From a virus: 31,275 nucleotides of DNA. A program made the position numbers and the translations under genes. The DNA lies in IMG/VR virus record IMGVR_UViG_3300046740_000108, positions 1-31,275 of that record. One strand, 5' to 3'. The notes under the pieces were generated by a model, which made no database searches, was not told where the DNA came from, and was given only the letters and a program-made list of their open reading frames with translations. Shown in pieces: positions 23,301-31,275 of the stretch; positions within the stretch are counted from its first letter, which is position 1; every line of letters starts with the position of its first letter.

Positions 23301-26300
23301 CAGCAGCTGTTCATCGCCGCCGACATGCAGGAGAACCTAGGCAAGGAGAGCGTCGACAAGTTCTCGGTGAGCGAGCTCAACGAGATGCTGGCCAACGCCC
23401 AGGCCGAGCGCTCCGCCGCGCTCCGCCCGAAGCTGGCGGTGCGTCGCGAGCAGGTCCGCGCCGTCTCCAGCATCCGTCAGTGGCATGCCCGGCTGCGGGC
23501 CGAGCTCGATCGGCGCGGCCTGCGCAACGTCCGCCTGATCACCTCCTCGCTCCAAGCCCTGGCCGAACATGGCGAGGACACGCTGGGGGCGTTCCACGCG
23601 GCGGCGGATGGAATGAGCCGGGTGATCGAGATCGCCCACAACTCGGTCGACCCTCTCAAGGTCCTCAGCCACGAGACCATCCACGCCCTGCGCGACATGG
23701 GCGTATTCCACCCCAAGGAGTGGGAAGCCCTGGTCAACATGGCCAAGGGCAACAAGCACCTGATGGAGTGGGTCGACAGCGCCTACGGCCACCTCGACGA
23801 GAACGAGCGCATGGAGGAAGCCGTCGCGGAGATGTTCTCCGACTGGGCTTCCGTGCACAGCGAGCAGGCTGGCCTGCCGTTCGCCAAGCAGGTGATGGCC
23901 AAGATCAAGTCGTTCTTCGTGGCCCTGCACCAGTCCATGACCCGGTCGGGCTACCGGGATGCGGCCTCGGTGATGAAGGACATCGAGACCGGCGTGGTCG
24001 GTAACCGGGCGGAGACCGGCGCGCAGGGGACGCCCGGCTCAAAGGCGATGTTCGCCGGGCGCAACGCGCGCACTGCCAACACCGACGCCATGACCAAGGC
24101 CATTGTGGAGCAGGATAAGGAGCTTGCCCGGCAGAAGTTCGGGTGGCACCGCGACGAGGCCGACGGCCTGATGAAGTTCGAGATCGACGACAGCCGGGCC
24201 AAGTTCAAGAAGCCCTTCGCCGACTGGCCGGAAAGCAAGTCGCTCGGCGAGACCCACGAGATGAAGCTGGGCGACGTGCTGGACCACCCGGAACTGTTTG
24301 CCGCCTATCCGGAACTCAAGGACGTCACGGTCACCAAGCGGCCAAGCCTGTTCGACATCTGGAGGTCGACGCAGGGCTGGTACAACGAGACCACCAACAC
24401 CCTCAACGTCACCCCTCACGCGCAGGACCCGCTGAGCGTCATGCTCCACGAGGTGCAGCATGTCGTGCAGGGGATCGAGGGCTTCGCCCGCGGCGGAAGC
24501 CCCGAGGCGATGAAGCTGACCAAGCCCGCCAACCTCGCCAAGCTGCGCACCTACTACGAGCGCAAGGCCGACGAAGACCACGCGGCCATGATGGCCAATC
24601 AGAAGCCGCCCGGGTCGCGGTTCGGCCTGCCGATGTTCGAGGGCAAGCTAGGTAGGCTGATGGAGCTCGAAGACGAGACGACCCCGGTGTCCAAGAAGAT
24701 GGCTGAGATCGCTCGCCTCGATGAGAAGGTCTGGGACGCCAAGACCGCGGTGTCCGACCAACGGGCAAAATTCGAGGCCGAACGGAGGGCCGCCCTGGAG
24801 AAACACAACGACGCCTACGACAAAGTCAAAGCCGAGTTCACCAAGGCTAACGACGCCTCGTGGCAGGCTCCGCCCGCGGAGCGTCCTGCTCAACGTCAGA
24901 AGGCCGATGAGCTTCAGCGCGAGCTATTCGCCATGCGTATTCCGAAGCGGGACTACGCCGCTGAGGAAGCCGTGAATAGCAGGTTGCGCGATCAGGTCAC
25001 CCAGGCCGAGAAGGAGCAGACCGCCGCCCAGGCCGAACTCAAGGAGTTCGGCGATTTCACCGACATGCAGTACGACCTCTACCAGCTGCTGGCCGGGGAG
25101 GTGGAAGCCCGCGACACCCAGTCCCGCCAGCAGCTGTCAGCCGACCAACGCCGCGTCACCCCGCCAGGGGCGCACGAGGGCATCCGTCCGTCGGAGAAGA
25201 TCGTCGCGCGCAGCATCTCCGCGGCGTCTCGTGTCGCCCTGAGCAAGGCCCGTAACAGCCCCGAGAGCCGGGCGCGGCGCACGGTGACGGACCGGGCGGC
25301 GGCCAGCGTCAAGGTGACCACCGACCAGCTGCTGCGCCAGGGCCACGTCTGGATCGCCACGACCAAGGACCTCGCCAAGATGATGTCCCGGCACATGCCG
25401 TCGGCGCAGGCGGTGGTCGACCTGCACTCGCGCAGCCACGCGATCGCGCGAGATTTTCAGGAGCGACTGATCGGGATCAAGGATCGCTACCACGCGCTGC
25501 CCGGCAACGTGCAGGGCACCGGCAAGGGCTCGATCTCAGAGTTCCTCTACGACAGCACCACCTCCGGGAAGTGGGGCTTCGACCCGATCTATCAGGCCAA
25601 CGCCGAGGTCGACCCGAAGCTGGCCGAACGGTTCCGCGCCATGCCTGCGGCCGCCCGCGCCGTGATCAAAGACGTCTTCCGCTTCAACTTCGACGCCCGG
25701 AACAACCTGCATCAGGCGACCATCGGGGTCATCAACACCGAGTACGATCCGCAGATCGCCGCGGCCAAGACCGACGCCGATCGCACGACCCTGGAGAAGA
25801 TGAAGGCCCGCGCCCTGGCCCACTTCTCCCGGGTCTTCGACACCCAGGAGGGCCTGCCCTACACGCCCCTCAAGCGGGAGGGCGACTGGGCTGTGGTCGG
25901 CAAGTCGGCGACCTACCGCGCCGCCGAGAAGGCGGGCGACCAGAAGGAGATGGACCGCCTGCGGCCGGACCCGAAGCACTACTTCACCGACTTCCGCGAC
26001 ACGGTGGGCGAAGCTGAGGCCCTGGCCCACAACGTGGCCACCCGTTTCGGGGATGACGGCACCTACCACTTCCCCCGCGACAAGGTCAGCGAGGGGGCGA
26101 TCGGCGGCCAGGAGCTTTACCTCGCCTTCGACCAGCTGCGCACCGCGATCCAGGGCGAGGCCGACAAGGGCTCCAAGATGGCGCAGCGGCTGCACCGGCT
26201 GGCCACCGACCTCTACCTGCACACCCTGTCCGACACCTCGGCCCGCAAGGGCGAGCTCGGTCGGGAGACCATCTCGGCGAAGGACCCCGTCACCGGCGAG

Positions 26301-28121
26301 GTGATGGACATGATGAAGGCGTTCGTCTCCCGGGGGAACGCCACGGCCAACTACGTGGCCTCGATGTCCAACAACCCGCAGATGCAGGTCGCGCTCAACA
26401 GCATGCGCAAGGAGCTTTCGGCGACCCCGCCCGCGCAGCGCAAGGCCGTGCAGCGCATGCACAACGAGATGATGTGGCGCTACGTCACCAACCTGGGGAA
26501 CCGTCCCAACCGTGCGGTCGACAAGATCGTGCGCGGGGTGTCGGTCTGGAACCTGCTGTCGTCGCCGTTCTACTACATGCAGAACGCCACCCAGGCGGTG
26601 CTGATCAGCCACCCGATCCTGGCCGCCCAGTTCGGCTACGGCCGCGCCACCGCCGAGATGAACAAGGCGTACGCGGACTTCGGCCGGATGACCAAGGGCA
26701 CCGCGCTGACCGATCGCGTGGACTTCAAGAAGGCCCCCGCCGACGTGCGCGAAGCGCTGCAGCACCTCGCCGACACCGGCCGTCTGGATGCGGGCTACTC
26801 CGGCGAGTTCGGCCACTGGGAGATGGACGGCGACGGCCTGCTGCCGAAGTCGTGGAACACCGTCGACAAGTTCATGCGGATGATGCCGCAGCGGGTCGAG
26901 GTGATGAACCGGGTGGTCACCGGCATCGCCGCCTACCGCTCCGCCGTGAAGGGCGGCAAGTCGGCGGCCGAGGCCCACGAGATCGCGGGCAAGCTGATTG
27001 ACGACACGCACGGCGACTATTCCGGCTTCAACTCGCCGCGGCCCTTCAACACCAGCTTCGGCAAGGTCGCCCTGCAGTTCCGCAAGTTCCAGCTGATCAT
27101 GGGCGGGCTGGTGGCCAAGGAGTTCCACCGCACCTTCAAGGGCGCGACGCGTGAGGAGCGCATGCAGGGCTTCAAGGGCCTGACGTTCCTGTCCGCCCAC
27201 CTCGCCGCGATCGGCGGCATCATCGGCCTGCCGGGCTCGGCGCTGCTCGGCCCGATGCTGGGCTTCCTCAAGAACCTCGTGGATCAGGACGACGACAAGG
27301 ATTGGGACAACTGGCAGGAGGACCTGCGCAAGTCCCTGGGTGCGGGCGGCGAGGGGTCCAAGCGGAACTGGTTCGCCGACCTGCTCTACAAGGGTGCGCC
27401 CTACGCGCTCCTCAGCATGGACACCTCGGACCGCCTGGGTATGGGCAACATCGCCGCCCTCGCGCCGTACACCGATCTGCCGGATGCGCTGACCAGCAAG
27501 GACAAGTTCTACAGCGCGATGGGCAAGGCCATGCTCGGGCCGTCGGGCGGCATCCTGGGCAAGCTGGTCGACGGCTGGGGCTTCGGGATGGAGCAGGGGG
27601 ACTGGACCCGCGCCGCCGAGAGCATCGCCCCGGTCGGGATCAGCAACGCCATGAAGGCCGCGCGCTTCCACACGATGGGCCTGACGAACAAGCAGGGCGA
27701 CGTGCTGATGACGCCGGAGGATATCTCGGCGCTCGACCTCTTCTACACGGCCATCGGTGTGCGGCCGCGGTCCCTGGTCAATCAGGCGGAGCGGGCCTCG
27801 GCGGCCTACGACGCCAACACCCACTACGACGAGATGACGACCGGCTTGAAGAACCGCTACACCCGCGCCGCCAAGTCCAAGGATGCGAGCTCGATGCAGG
27901 ACGTGCGTGCGGAGTGGCAGCAAATCCAGGCCGCCCGCAAGCGCGACGGCTTCAAGCCCCAGCCGCTCAGCACCCTGCTCAAGGCCCCGGCCCAGCAGCG
28001 CAAGCGCGAGCACGGCGCGATCGGCGGGGTGGAGGCGTCGAAGGTCGACCGGATGTTCCTGGCCGACATGATGTTCGCTGACACGCCCGGCGAAGCCCAG
28101 GCGCTGGACGACGAGCCCTAG
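20322..28121 (+). CDS. Giant ejection protein: transglycosylase plus two zincin-like motifs
   Basis: This 2599-residue protein starts right after the previous TAG. Two copies of FDDPEMNT (residues 6-13 and 64-71) open it. A glycine-zipper, membrane-active-looking segment follows (about 156-204). An SLT-type transglycosylase domain spans about 364-500, with likely catalytic Glu379 in ASVETGG, then GKHQLLPATA and AYHAGQGNVDNW; it would cut peptidoglycan during DNA entry, like T7 gp16. A Lys/Ala-rich histone-H1-like stretch lies at about 905-970. The first HExxH is SHETIHALRDMG (H1117, H1121) with EEAVAEMF 45-49 residues on. The second is MLHEVQHVVQG (H1376, H1380), followed after a coiled coil by AGEVEARD (E1593/E1595), as in phage 'polyvalent' proteins. 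The C-terminal 1000 residues are helical with hydrophobic segments (about 2073-2107, 2297-2322). Confidence 0.88.
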   Translation: MPDFVFDDPEMNTAPGSSRPKVGLPVHKVARTTTPSPVKASTPKDLPPPEEEAAPGGEDAGFSFDDPEMNTPYTAAAPGPSGKSALKESAIRSTGNVLSQTGRALRDVGLPTKGVEEYGTKLAEEHPAEVNTLAEAAKSPWQTTKEAVGELAPQIGLNLAGAAAGARVGALAGAPFEGVGAAPGAVVGGLIGGFAPNFLQEYGGIRQTQDQTGKDNIPLALAAGGAAAGVDLLEPETAFARKLVTGSLNKVGEKGLVATGKAVAKGLAKEALGETVQTGLERVGAEQDLTGPGALDDYAISAIKGGIGGGVVGGVEHHVSPRHGQASAEPQTLPEDEEAAAPAGPLPTPAKVDQTRQGDRPQGLFDVDHVLDNGIASVETGGRPERVSEKGAEGKHQLLPATAKQVAERLGVPFDEDRLLHDPDYNRMLARAHLDQLRKHYNGDMFLAVTAYHAGQGNVDNWVTRFKYDPSDPEAFLTQVAPIAPRSAEYPQKVMAAMGGDLGMASEGGGEVAGGAAPDEFDTSPDSVLKFIRANASDTEEPAPTTEATKKLATAIAAGGDQAAAALAAERKAIDARMQALTAQEGTVEPEKINAQLGRLASREKVLTAAVEAARRAEGQRQREGGLQGDLFAPPAAAPVTPVAAAPAAGPGVNLVTEPAKAPFGRRPTMAGEPDFNPNPDLMRAADTTLADRLRMEEANSKSARTQAEGPAVAAAQSAAEKSERSRVLAKILSNPNVSDPRADFKAHMEHLTFSPDLTTEEEARIRSEERFRQQETHQAAIDAATAAGEGGEDTTLGVKERAAPAAAPIAAAPAAPEPAAAPAAPAAPAAPEPAVAIPGNIRQRAEAHAEKLGSSESNWFLQGAHQALGDVDTPTPTRPSLKAWFQNGQNFVKEEQAHQEREAKAKAPKPEAPAKKAAAIVKKSPGKKAAPAAVEKAVTTSKARTAAKAAPKTVTAADIVKRRAEEKAKSDRDTFHERVDAEVGKTITAQQAQQLFIAADMQENLGKESVDKFSVSELNEMLANAQAERSAALRPKLAVRREQVRAVSSIRQWHARLRAELDRRGLRNVRLITSSLQALAEHGEDTLGAFHAAADGMSRVIEIAHNSVDPLKVLSHETIHALRDMGVFHPKEWEALVNMAKGNKHLMEWVDSAYGHLDENERMEEAVAEMFSDWASVHSEQAGLPFAKQVMAKIKSFFVALHQSMTRSGYRDAASVMKDIETGVVGNRAETGAQGTPGSKAMFAGRNARTANTDAMTKAIVEQDKELARQKFGWHRDEADGLMKFEIDDSRAKFKKPFADWPESKSLGETHEMKLGDVLDHPELFAAYPELKDVTVTKRPSLFDIWRSTQGWYNETTNTLNVTPHAQDPLSVMLHEVQHVVQGIEGFARGGSPEAMKLTKPANLAKLRTYYERKADEDHAAMMANQKPPGSRFGLPMFEGKLGRLMELEDETTPVSKKMAEIARLDEKVWDAKTAVSDQRAKFEAERRAALEKHNDAYDKVKAEFTKANDASWQAPPAERPAQRQKADELQRELFAMRIPKRDYAAEEAVNSRLRDQVTQAEKEQTAAQAELKEFGDFTDMQYDLYQLLAGEVEARDTQSRQQLSADQRRVTPPGAHEGIRPSEKIVARSISAASRVALSKARNSPESRARRTVTDRAAASVKVTTDQLLRQGHVWIATTKDLAKMMSRHMPSAQAVVDLHSRSHAIARDFQERLIGIKDRYHALPGNVQGTGKGSISEFLYDSTTSGKWGFDPIYQANAEVDPKLAERFRAMPAAARAVIKDVFRFNFDARNNLHQATIGVINTEYDPQIAAAKTDADRTTLEKMKARALAHFSRVFDTQEGLPYTPLKREGDWAVVGKSATYRAAEKAGDQKEMDRLRPDPKHYFTDFRDTVGEAEALAHNVATRFGDDGTYHFPRDKVSEGAIGGQELYLAFDQLRTAIQGEADKGSKMAQRLHRLATDLYLHTLSDTSARKGELGRETISAKDPVTGEVMDMMKAFVSRGNATANYVASMSNNPQMQVALNSMRKELSATPPAQRKAVQRMHNEMMWRYVTNLGNRPNRAVDKIVRGVSVWNLLSSPFYYMQNATQAVLISHPILAAQFGYGRATAEMNKAYADFGRMTKGTALTDRVDFKKAPADVREALQHLADTGRLDAGYSGEFGHWEMDGDGLLPKSWNTVDKFMRMMPQRVEVMNRVVTGIAAYRSAVKGGKSAAEAHEIAGKLIDDTHGDYSGFNSPRPFNTSFGKVALQFRKFQLIMGGLVAKEFHRTFKGATREERMQGFKGLTFLSAHLAAIGGIIGLPGSALLGPMLGFLKNLVDQDDDKDWDNWQEDLRKSLGAGGEGSKRNWFADLLYKGAPYALLSMDTSDRLGMGNIAALAPYTDLPDALTSKDKFYSAMGKAMLGPSGGILGKLVDGWGFGMEQGDWTRAAESIAPVGISNAMKAARFHTMGLTNKQGDVLMTPEDISALDLFYTAIGVRPRSLVNQAERASAAYDANTHYDEMTTGLKNRYTRAAKSKDASSMQDVRAEWQQIQAARKRDGFKPQPLSTLLKAPAQQRKREHGAIGGVEASKVDRMFLADMMFADTPGEAQALDDEP
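20331..20534 (+). repeat. Duplicated FDDPEMNT motif at the N-terminus of the giant ejection protein
   Basis: The segment encoding F(V/S)FDDPEMNT occurs at 20331-20359 and again at 20505-20533, 174 bases apart. The last 23 bases of the motif (20337-20359 and 20511-20533) are identical. The spacer is Pro/Lys-rich. It may be a short docking peptide used twice, for example for binding another internal protein. Confidence 0.8.
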
Positions 28122-28125
28122 GGCT
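28114..28125. other. 12-bp palindrome holding the overlapping stop codons of convergent genes
   Basis: AGCCCTAGGGCT reads the same on both strands. Its central CTAG (28118-28121) provides TAG to the + strand ejection gene and TAG to the - strand primase gene. There is no intergenic DNA and no T-run terminator around it, so both transcripts must run into the opposite gene or be stopped by collision or Rho. Confidence 0.75.
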
Positions 28126-31057
28126 TGCCGCCTGCGGCTGGCTGGGCGGCGGCCATCTGCTGGATACTGGACTGCACGACCTTGCTGGCCGCCCCAGCCA
28201 TCACGTCTGGATAGAACACCCAGCAGGGGATCGACATCCCCTTGGTCGGATAGCCCGGAGCGCCCTTGCCCAGGCTGTGACGCTTCCCGGGATCAGGGTC
28301 GCACCACCCCAGCTTGGCGGCCGTCTCGAACAGCGCCGTGGCCGAGAGACTGTGCTTGCTGGCCCACTGGCGGGCAGCTGACCGGCTGATGATCAGCAGC
28401 GACGTGGGGTCGGACGTGGACGGGAAGATCGCCCGCGCCAGGAGGTTGCGGGGTTTGGGGTCAATGACAACGGCTTCGCCGCCACCCCGACGATCGCCTG
28501 TGCCGAGCGTGGACAGGGTGTCCGGCCACAGGGCGTTGATCATGTGGCCGATGTGATCCTCATGGGTGTCGATGTTCTCCATCCGCTGGTCGCGGTTCTT
28601 GGCGAGTTCGTCCCGCATCCAGCCGATCACCGGCTCGACCTCGAACCGCAGCAGGTCGAGCTTCCGGCAGATGACGAGCGCCACGACCACGGAGGCGAAC
28701 AGCGCCGACCAGTGGCGCTCCATCTGGGTCAGCTTGAGACCCGTCGTCAGCTTGGCCTGAGTGCGCCGAAGGTCGGCTGCGATCGAGGCGCGGTTCTGGG
28801 TGATGTACTTGGCGAACTTGCGGCCAGCGTGGCCGTAATGCTCGCTGAACTGAGGGAAGAGTTCGTTCGCCTCGTTGGCGGTCAGGTGCTTGTCGGGGTC
28901 CAGGGTGAACTCGAACAGGCGGCTCATCTCCGCCTCAGCGTTGGACCGGTGCTGCGCCAGCTTCTGCGACAGCAGCGTGTTGCCCGACGCCAGCAGGATG
29001 GTCGACCAGTTGGAGTTGTTCGACCGGGTCTCGCCTGCGGTATTCATGCGCTCCTTGGCGCGGCCGCTCGACACCGAGAAGACCAGTTCGGACACCTCGG
29101 CGTTCTCGGCGTTGGTGAGCTCGTCGTAGACCACGGGCAGGGAGTTGTAGGCCCCGAGGATACCCCAGAGCGCGACCTTGGTGGCGTGGCCGGAGGCCAG
29201 CATCATCGGCTTCCAGTCACCCCAGACGCTCAGACCCACCTTCTGGACCGTGGTCTTGCCGACGCCGGAGCCTTCCGAATAGGAGAACACCGTGACGCCA
29301 CTGACCTGATCCATCAGGCTGATCAGCGGGGCGGCGAAGGCGCAGCCCAGCTGGAACTGGAAAGCCTCCTGGCCCGGCGCGTTGTAGGCGCGGTCGACCA
29401 GGGCGACCCAGGTGTCGAGGTCGCCGACGCAGACCCCGGTGCCCTTGCGCCGTGCGGCCTCGCCCGTCAGGACGGCCCGGGTCTCGCTGCCATCAGGGGC
29501 ATAGATCACGTCGCCCAGGACGAACTTGTCCTCGACCCACCCGAAGCTCTTATGGGCCATGACCTGTTCGGCGGTGTCCTTGAGATGGGTGATCCAACTC
29601 TTGAGGTAGCCCTGCAGCTTGGGCTCGTGCCCGCGGCGCGCGACGATCTCCTGGGCGGCCAGATGTCCGTTCAATTCCGCGCCTCCTTTGCCGGTCACGC
29701 TGTTCGGCAGGATGAAGTTGTGCGGACCCTCACGCTTGTCGGCCTGGAATTCAATGTGCCCTTCGCCGTCAACCCAGAGACGCGTGAGGGCTGTGAAGAA
29801 GGTGTCGCAGATGACCTCGGTCTCGCGGACCTTCTCGCCGTCCTTCTCCTTGATTGACGTGTAGGTCAGCTGACGGCCTTCGCTGGTAGTCGCGACGCCG
29901 TAGCCGTAGGGCAGCTGGATCGGGGCGGCCTTGACGAACCCGGTGGTCGTCTTGGTCGGCAGCGGCTCGACGACCACCGTCTCGATCCGCGGCCGCCCCA
30001 GCACGATCGGGCTCTTGATCTTGCCGAAGTGCGGGCAGGCCGCGCACATCTGGTGGTGCTGCTCGCCCAGCTTCTCGCAGGTGGTCGGCGGATACTGCGC
30101 GGCTTGGCTGAGCTTGGTGTCGGTCTCGGCCTTGGAGTACAGCGGGTGGCCGGTCGACCATGCATGCACGATGTCCGGGGCCTCGGTGGTCTGGGCCAGC
30201 ACGCCGAGCGCGCCGTACCACGTCGGCTGGTCGATGTTGCCGCGCGTGTCGCGCATCATCCCCATGATCGCGCACTGGTCGGCGATCAGCAGGGCCGACG
30301 ACGGATCGAAGCCCGCGCCCGCCGTCAGGTCGCTGGACGAGGCGAGCAGCCCGGCCGGGGCCGGACCCAGGTGAGCGAACGGGTCGGCAGGCGTGGCCGA
30401 GACATAGGCCATCAGCGGGGCCTGCATGACCGCTAGGTCGAACTGCGCGGCGGCGCGGACCACGTTGACGGTCTTCACCGCGGACTTGCGGTTGTGCGTC
30501 CCAGGAGCCCGCAGGACGCTCGCTTCGTCCGCCGTGCGCGATGGGTCGGATAGGATGCCTTCGGCCGCCAGCGCCCTCTTGAGGGCCTCCGCCGTGGTCT
30601 TCCAGACGTGAGGGGCCATGTCGGCGGTCATCGACCAGTAGGCGTGGACGCCCCAGCCCGAGTTCACCAGCATCGGCAGGGGGAGCCCGAGCTTCGTGGC
30701 GAAGCCCAGGATGGCTGCGGCCGCGGCCTTCTGGGTGGGGTACTTGGGCGGCTTGCCCGGACGGCTAGGGCCGACGTCGAGGTCGACCCAGAACGACCGC
30801 ACCTTGGCCACGTACTTCTGCGCCCGGTGGTTCTTGCCGGTGGCCGGATCGTGCGGGCGGGGAAGGTAGGTCGAGCAGGCGAAGTAGACGGTGCGGGTCT
30901 GGTCCACCCGCATCACGGTGTTAGCTAGCCACGCGTTGTCAGGACCCCAGCTGTGGGCGTAGCCCTTCTTGTCCACGAGCGGGACTGCGGCGCAGCGCAG
31001 CCCCTCGGTGGGAAGGACGATGTCGAAGAAAGTCTTGGCGTCCACGCAGCCCCCCAC
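28118..31057 (-). CDS. Primase-helicase fusion (AEP-type primase with P-loop helicase)
   Basis: This 979-residue protein probably primes and unwinds phage DNA. The N-terminal half shows archaeo-eukaryotic primase motifs: SFWVDLDVG (Asp92, Asp94), SGWGVHAYW (His138) and LRAPGTHNRK (182-191). A PriCT-like helical segment follows (WYGALGVLAQTTEAPDIVHA), then a Cys cluster of probable zinc type (Cys327, Cys338, Cys341 before PHFGKIKSPIVLG). The C-terminal half is a DUF927-like ATPase: SEGSGVGKTT (Walker A, 594-603), SLPVVYDEL (Walker B, Asp645-Glu646) and ILLASGN (sensor-like, 687-693). GTG 31057 is the outer start. GTG 31045, four bases after a run of six G, is an equally good choice and removes four residues. 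It is transcribed against the virion genes and ends in the shared CTAG. No DNA polymerase is in view. Confidence 0.88.
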   Translation of the reverse strand: MGGCVDAKTFFDIVLPTEGLRCAAVPLVDKKGYAHSWGPDNAWLANTVMRVDQTRTVYFACSTYLPRPHDPATGKNHRAQKYVAKVRSFWVDLDVGPSRPGKPPKYPTQKAAAAAILGFATKLGLPLPMLVNSGWGVHAYWSMTADMAPHVWKTTAEALKRALAAEGILSDPSRTADEASVLRAPGTHNRKSAVKTVNVVRAAAQFDLAVMQAPLMAYVSATPADPFAHLGPAPAGLLASSSDLTAGAGFDPSSALLIADQCAIMGMMRDTRGNIDQPTWYGALGVLAQTTEAPDIVHAWSTGHPLYSKAETDTKLSQAAQYPPTTCEKLGEQHHQMCAACPHFGKIKSPIVLGRPRIETVVVEPLPTKTTTGFVKAAPIQLPYGYGVATTSEGRQLTYTSIKEKDGEKVRETEVICDTFFTALTRLWVDGEGHIEFQADKREGPHNFILPNSVTGKGGAELNGHLAAQEIVARRGHEPKLQGYLKSWITHLKDTAEQVMAHKSFGWVEDKFVLGDVIYAPDGSETRAVLTGEAARRKGTGVCVGDLDTWVALVDRAYNAPGQEAFQFQLGCAFAAPLISLMDQVSGVTVFSYSEGSGVGKTTVQKVGLSVWGDWKPMMLASGHATKVALWGILGAYNSLPVVYDELTNAENAEVSELVFSVSSGRAKERMNTAGETRSNNSNWSTILLASGNTLLSQKLAQHRSNAEAEMSRLFEFTLDPDKHLTANEANELFPQFSEHYGHAGRKFAKYITQNRASIAADLRRTQAKLTTGLKLTQMERHWSALFASVVVALVICRKLDLLRFEVEPVIGWMRDELAKNRDQRMENIDTHEDHIGHMINALWPDTLSTLGTGDRRGGGEAVVIDPKPRNLLARAIFPSTSDPTSLLIISRSAARQWASKHSLSATALFETAAKLGWCDPDPGKRHSLGKGAPGYPTKGMSIPCWVFYPDVMAGAASKVVQSSIQQMAAAQPAAGGKP

Positions 31058-31071
31058 GGCTCAGGTAAAAG

Positions 31072-31272
31072 TTAACGGGCGACCTTATCCAGGGCCTGAC
31101 GGATGTAGTGGGCGCGTTCGCGCCGCATCGTGCTCATCGGGACCGGGAGCAGACCACTCTTTGTAGCCTTGGCGATGTCGTCAACGATCTTCTGGACCTT
31201 CGTATGGTGAAGGTAGTGGGGCTGCTTGTGGTCGTTTAACCAATAGGAGCATGTCACCCGCCCGACACCCAC
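31072..31272 (-). CDS. Small basic hypothetical protein upstream of the primase, possibly truncated by the window
   Basis: This frame reads 66 residues from GTG 31272 to TAA 31072-31074. It is also open to the window edge (the codon before is CTT), so the true start may lie outside. The product is basic and His-rich (SYWLNDHKQPHYLHHTKVQK), then helical (IVDDIAKATKSG, MRRERAHYIRQALDKVAR). No family is recognised; a small DNA-binding or early protein is a guess only. It lies 14 bases upstream of the primase-helicase start on the same strand and probably shares its transcript. Its stop TAA lies in GTTAAC. Confidence 0.6.
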   Translation of the reverse strand: MGVGRVTCSYWLNDHKQPHYLHHTKVQKIVDDIAKATKSGLLPVPMSTMRRERAHYIRQALDKVAR

Positions 31273-31275
31273 AAG

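Noticed and set aside
25536-28013. 825-codon open frame on the - strand opposite the giant ejection gene
   Set aside because: The product is an Arg/His/Val/Leu/Asp mix without domains, as expected opposite a GC-rich gene with G/C third positions. The + strand frame carries real motifs.
28544-29857. 437-codon open frame on the + strand opposite the primase-helicase
   Set aside because: It is antisense to well-defined Walker motifs and has low-information composition; judged a GC-bias shadow.
1-31275. Search for lysis cassette (holin, endolysin, spanin), integrase, repressor, RNA polymerase and tRNA genes
   Set aside because: No small membrane proteins, separate lysin, recombinase motif or cloverleaf could be supported. 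The only peptidoglycan-cutting motif is in the ejection protein.

Overview
The window is one continuous stretch of a tailed-phage genome. It is GC-rich and almost fully coding, with no bacterial housekeeping genes. I see no tRNA, rRNA, CRISPR array, insertion sequence, integrase or repressor. The virion genes point to a short-tailed (podovirus-type) phage: a P22/T7-style portal, a scaffold, an HK97-fold-type coat protein, no tape measure, sheath or major tail tube protein, and three large internal/ejection proteins ending in a giant transglycosylase-bearing protein. The GC-rich codon usage would suit a GC-rich proteobacterial host, for example an alphaproteobacterium, but that is inference and no gene fixes the host.

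Layout, all on the + strand up to 28121. (1) 1-812: the 3' end of an unidentified Pro/Ala-rich protein, then a small beta-rich protein followed by its own strong intrinsic terminator (834-864). (2) 884-6869, packaging and head: large terminase, portal, a small helical protein, scaffold, major capsid. A GC hairpin precedes the capsid gene and an intrinsic terminator follows it (6894-6926), the position held by T-phi after gene 10 in T7. (3) 6942-15478, connectors and host-contact proteins: two connector-like genes, a BppU-like beta protein, a 1321-residue glycine-rich repeat protein with a SPRY-like insert, and several fibre or decoration proteins. (4) 15482-17831: a large tail protein of nozzle type, a 45-residue micro-protein and a GNAT-like acetyltransferase, chained by ATGA/GTGA overlaps. 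(5) 17824-28121, ejection proteins: one with a C-terminal S74-type autoprotease/chaperone, one T7 gp15-like by position, and a 2599-residue protein with a transglycosylase domain and two separate HExxH metallopeptidase motifs.

The - strand module begins at the right edge: a small protein (31272-31072, possibly cut by the window end) and a 979-residue primase-helicase fusion (31057-28118). The fusion has archaeo-eukaryotic primase motifs and a P-loop helicase half. This replication module converges on the virion module, and the two stop codons share a CTAG inside a 12-bp palindrome with no spacer between the genes.

How they act together: terminase and portal fill a prohead built by scaffold and coat protein. 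The connector, nozzle and fibre proteins form the short tail and bind the host. The internal proteins are probably expelled through the portal to breach peptidoglycan and membrane and carry the DNA in, and may act on host proteins through the zincin-like domains. Most starts lie within a few bases of the previous stop, so translational coupling is likely. No intergenic stretch exceeds 300 bases. No lysis cassette, RNA polymerase or DNA polymerase lies in this window.
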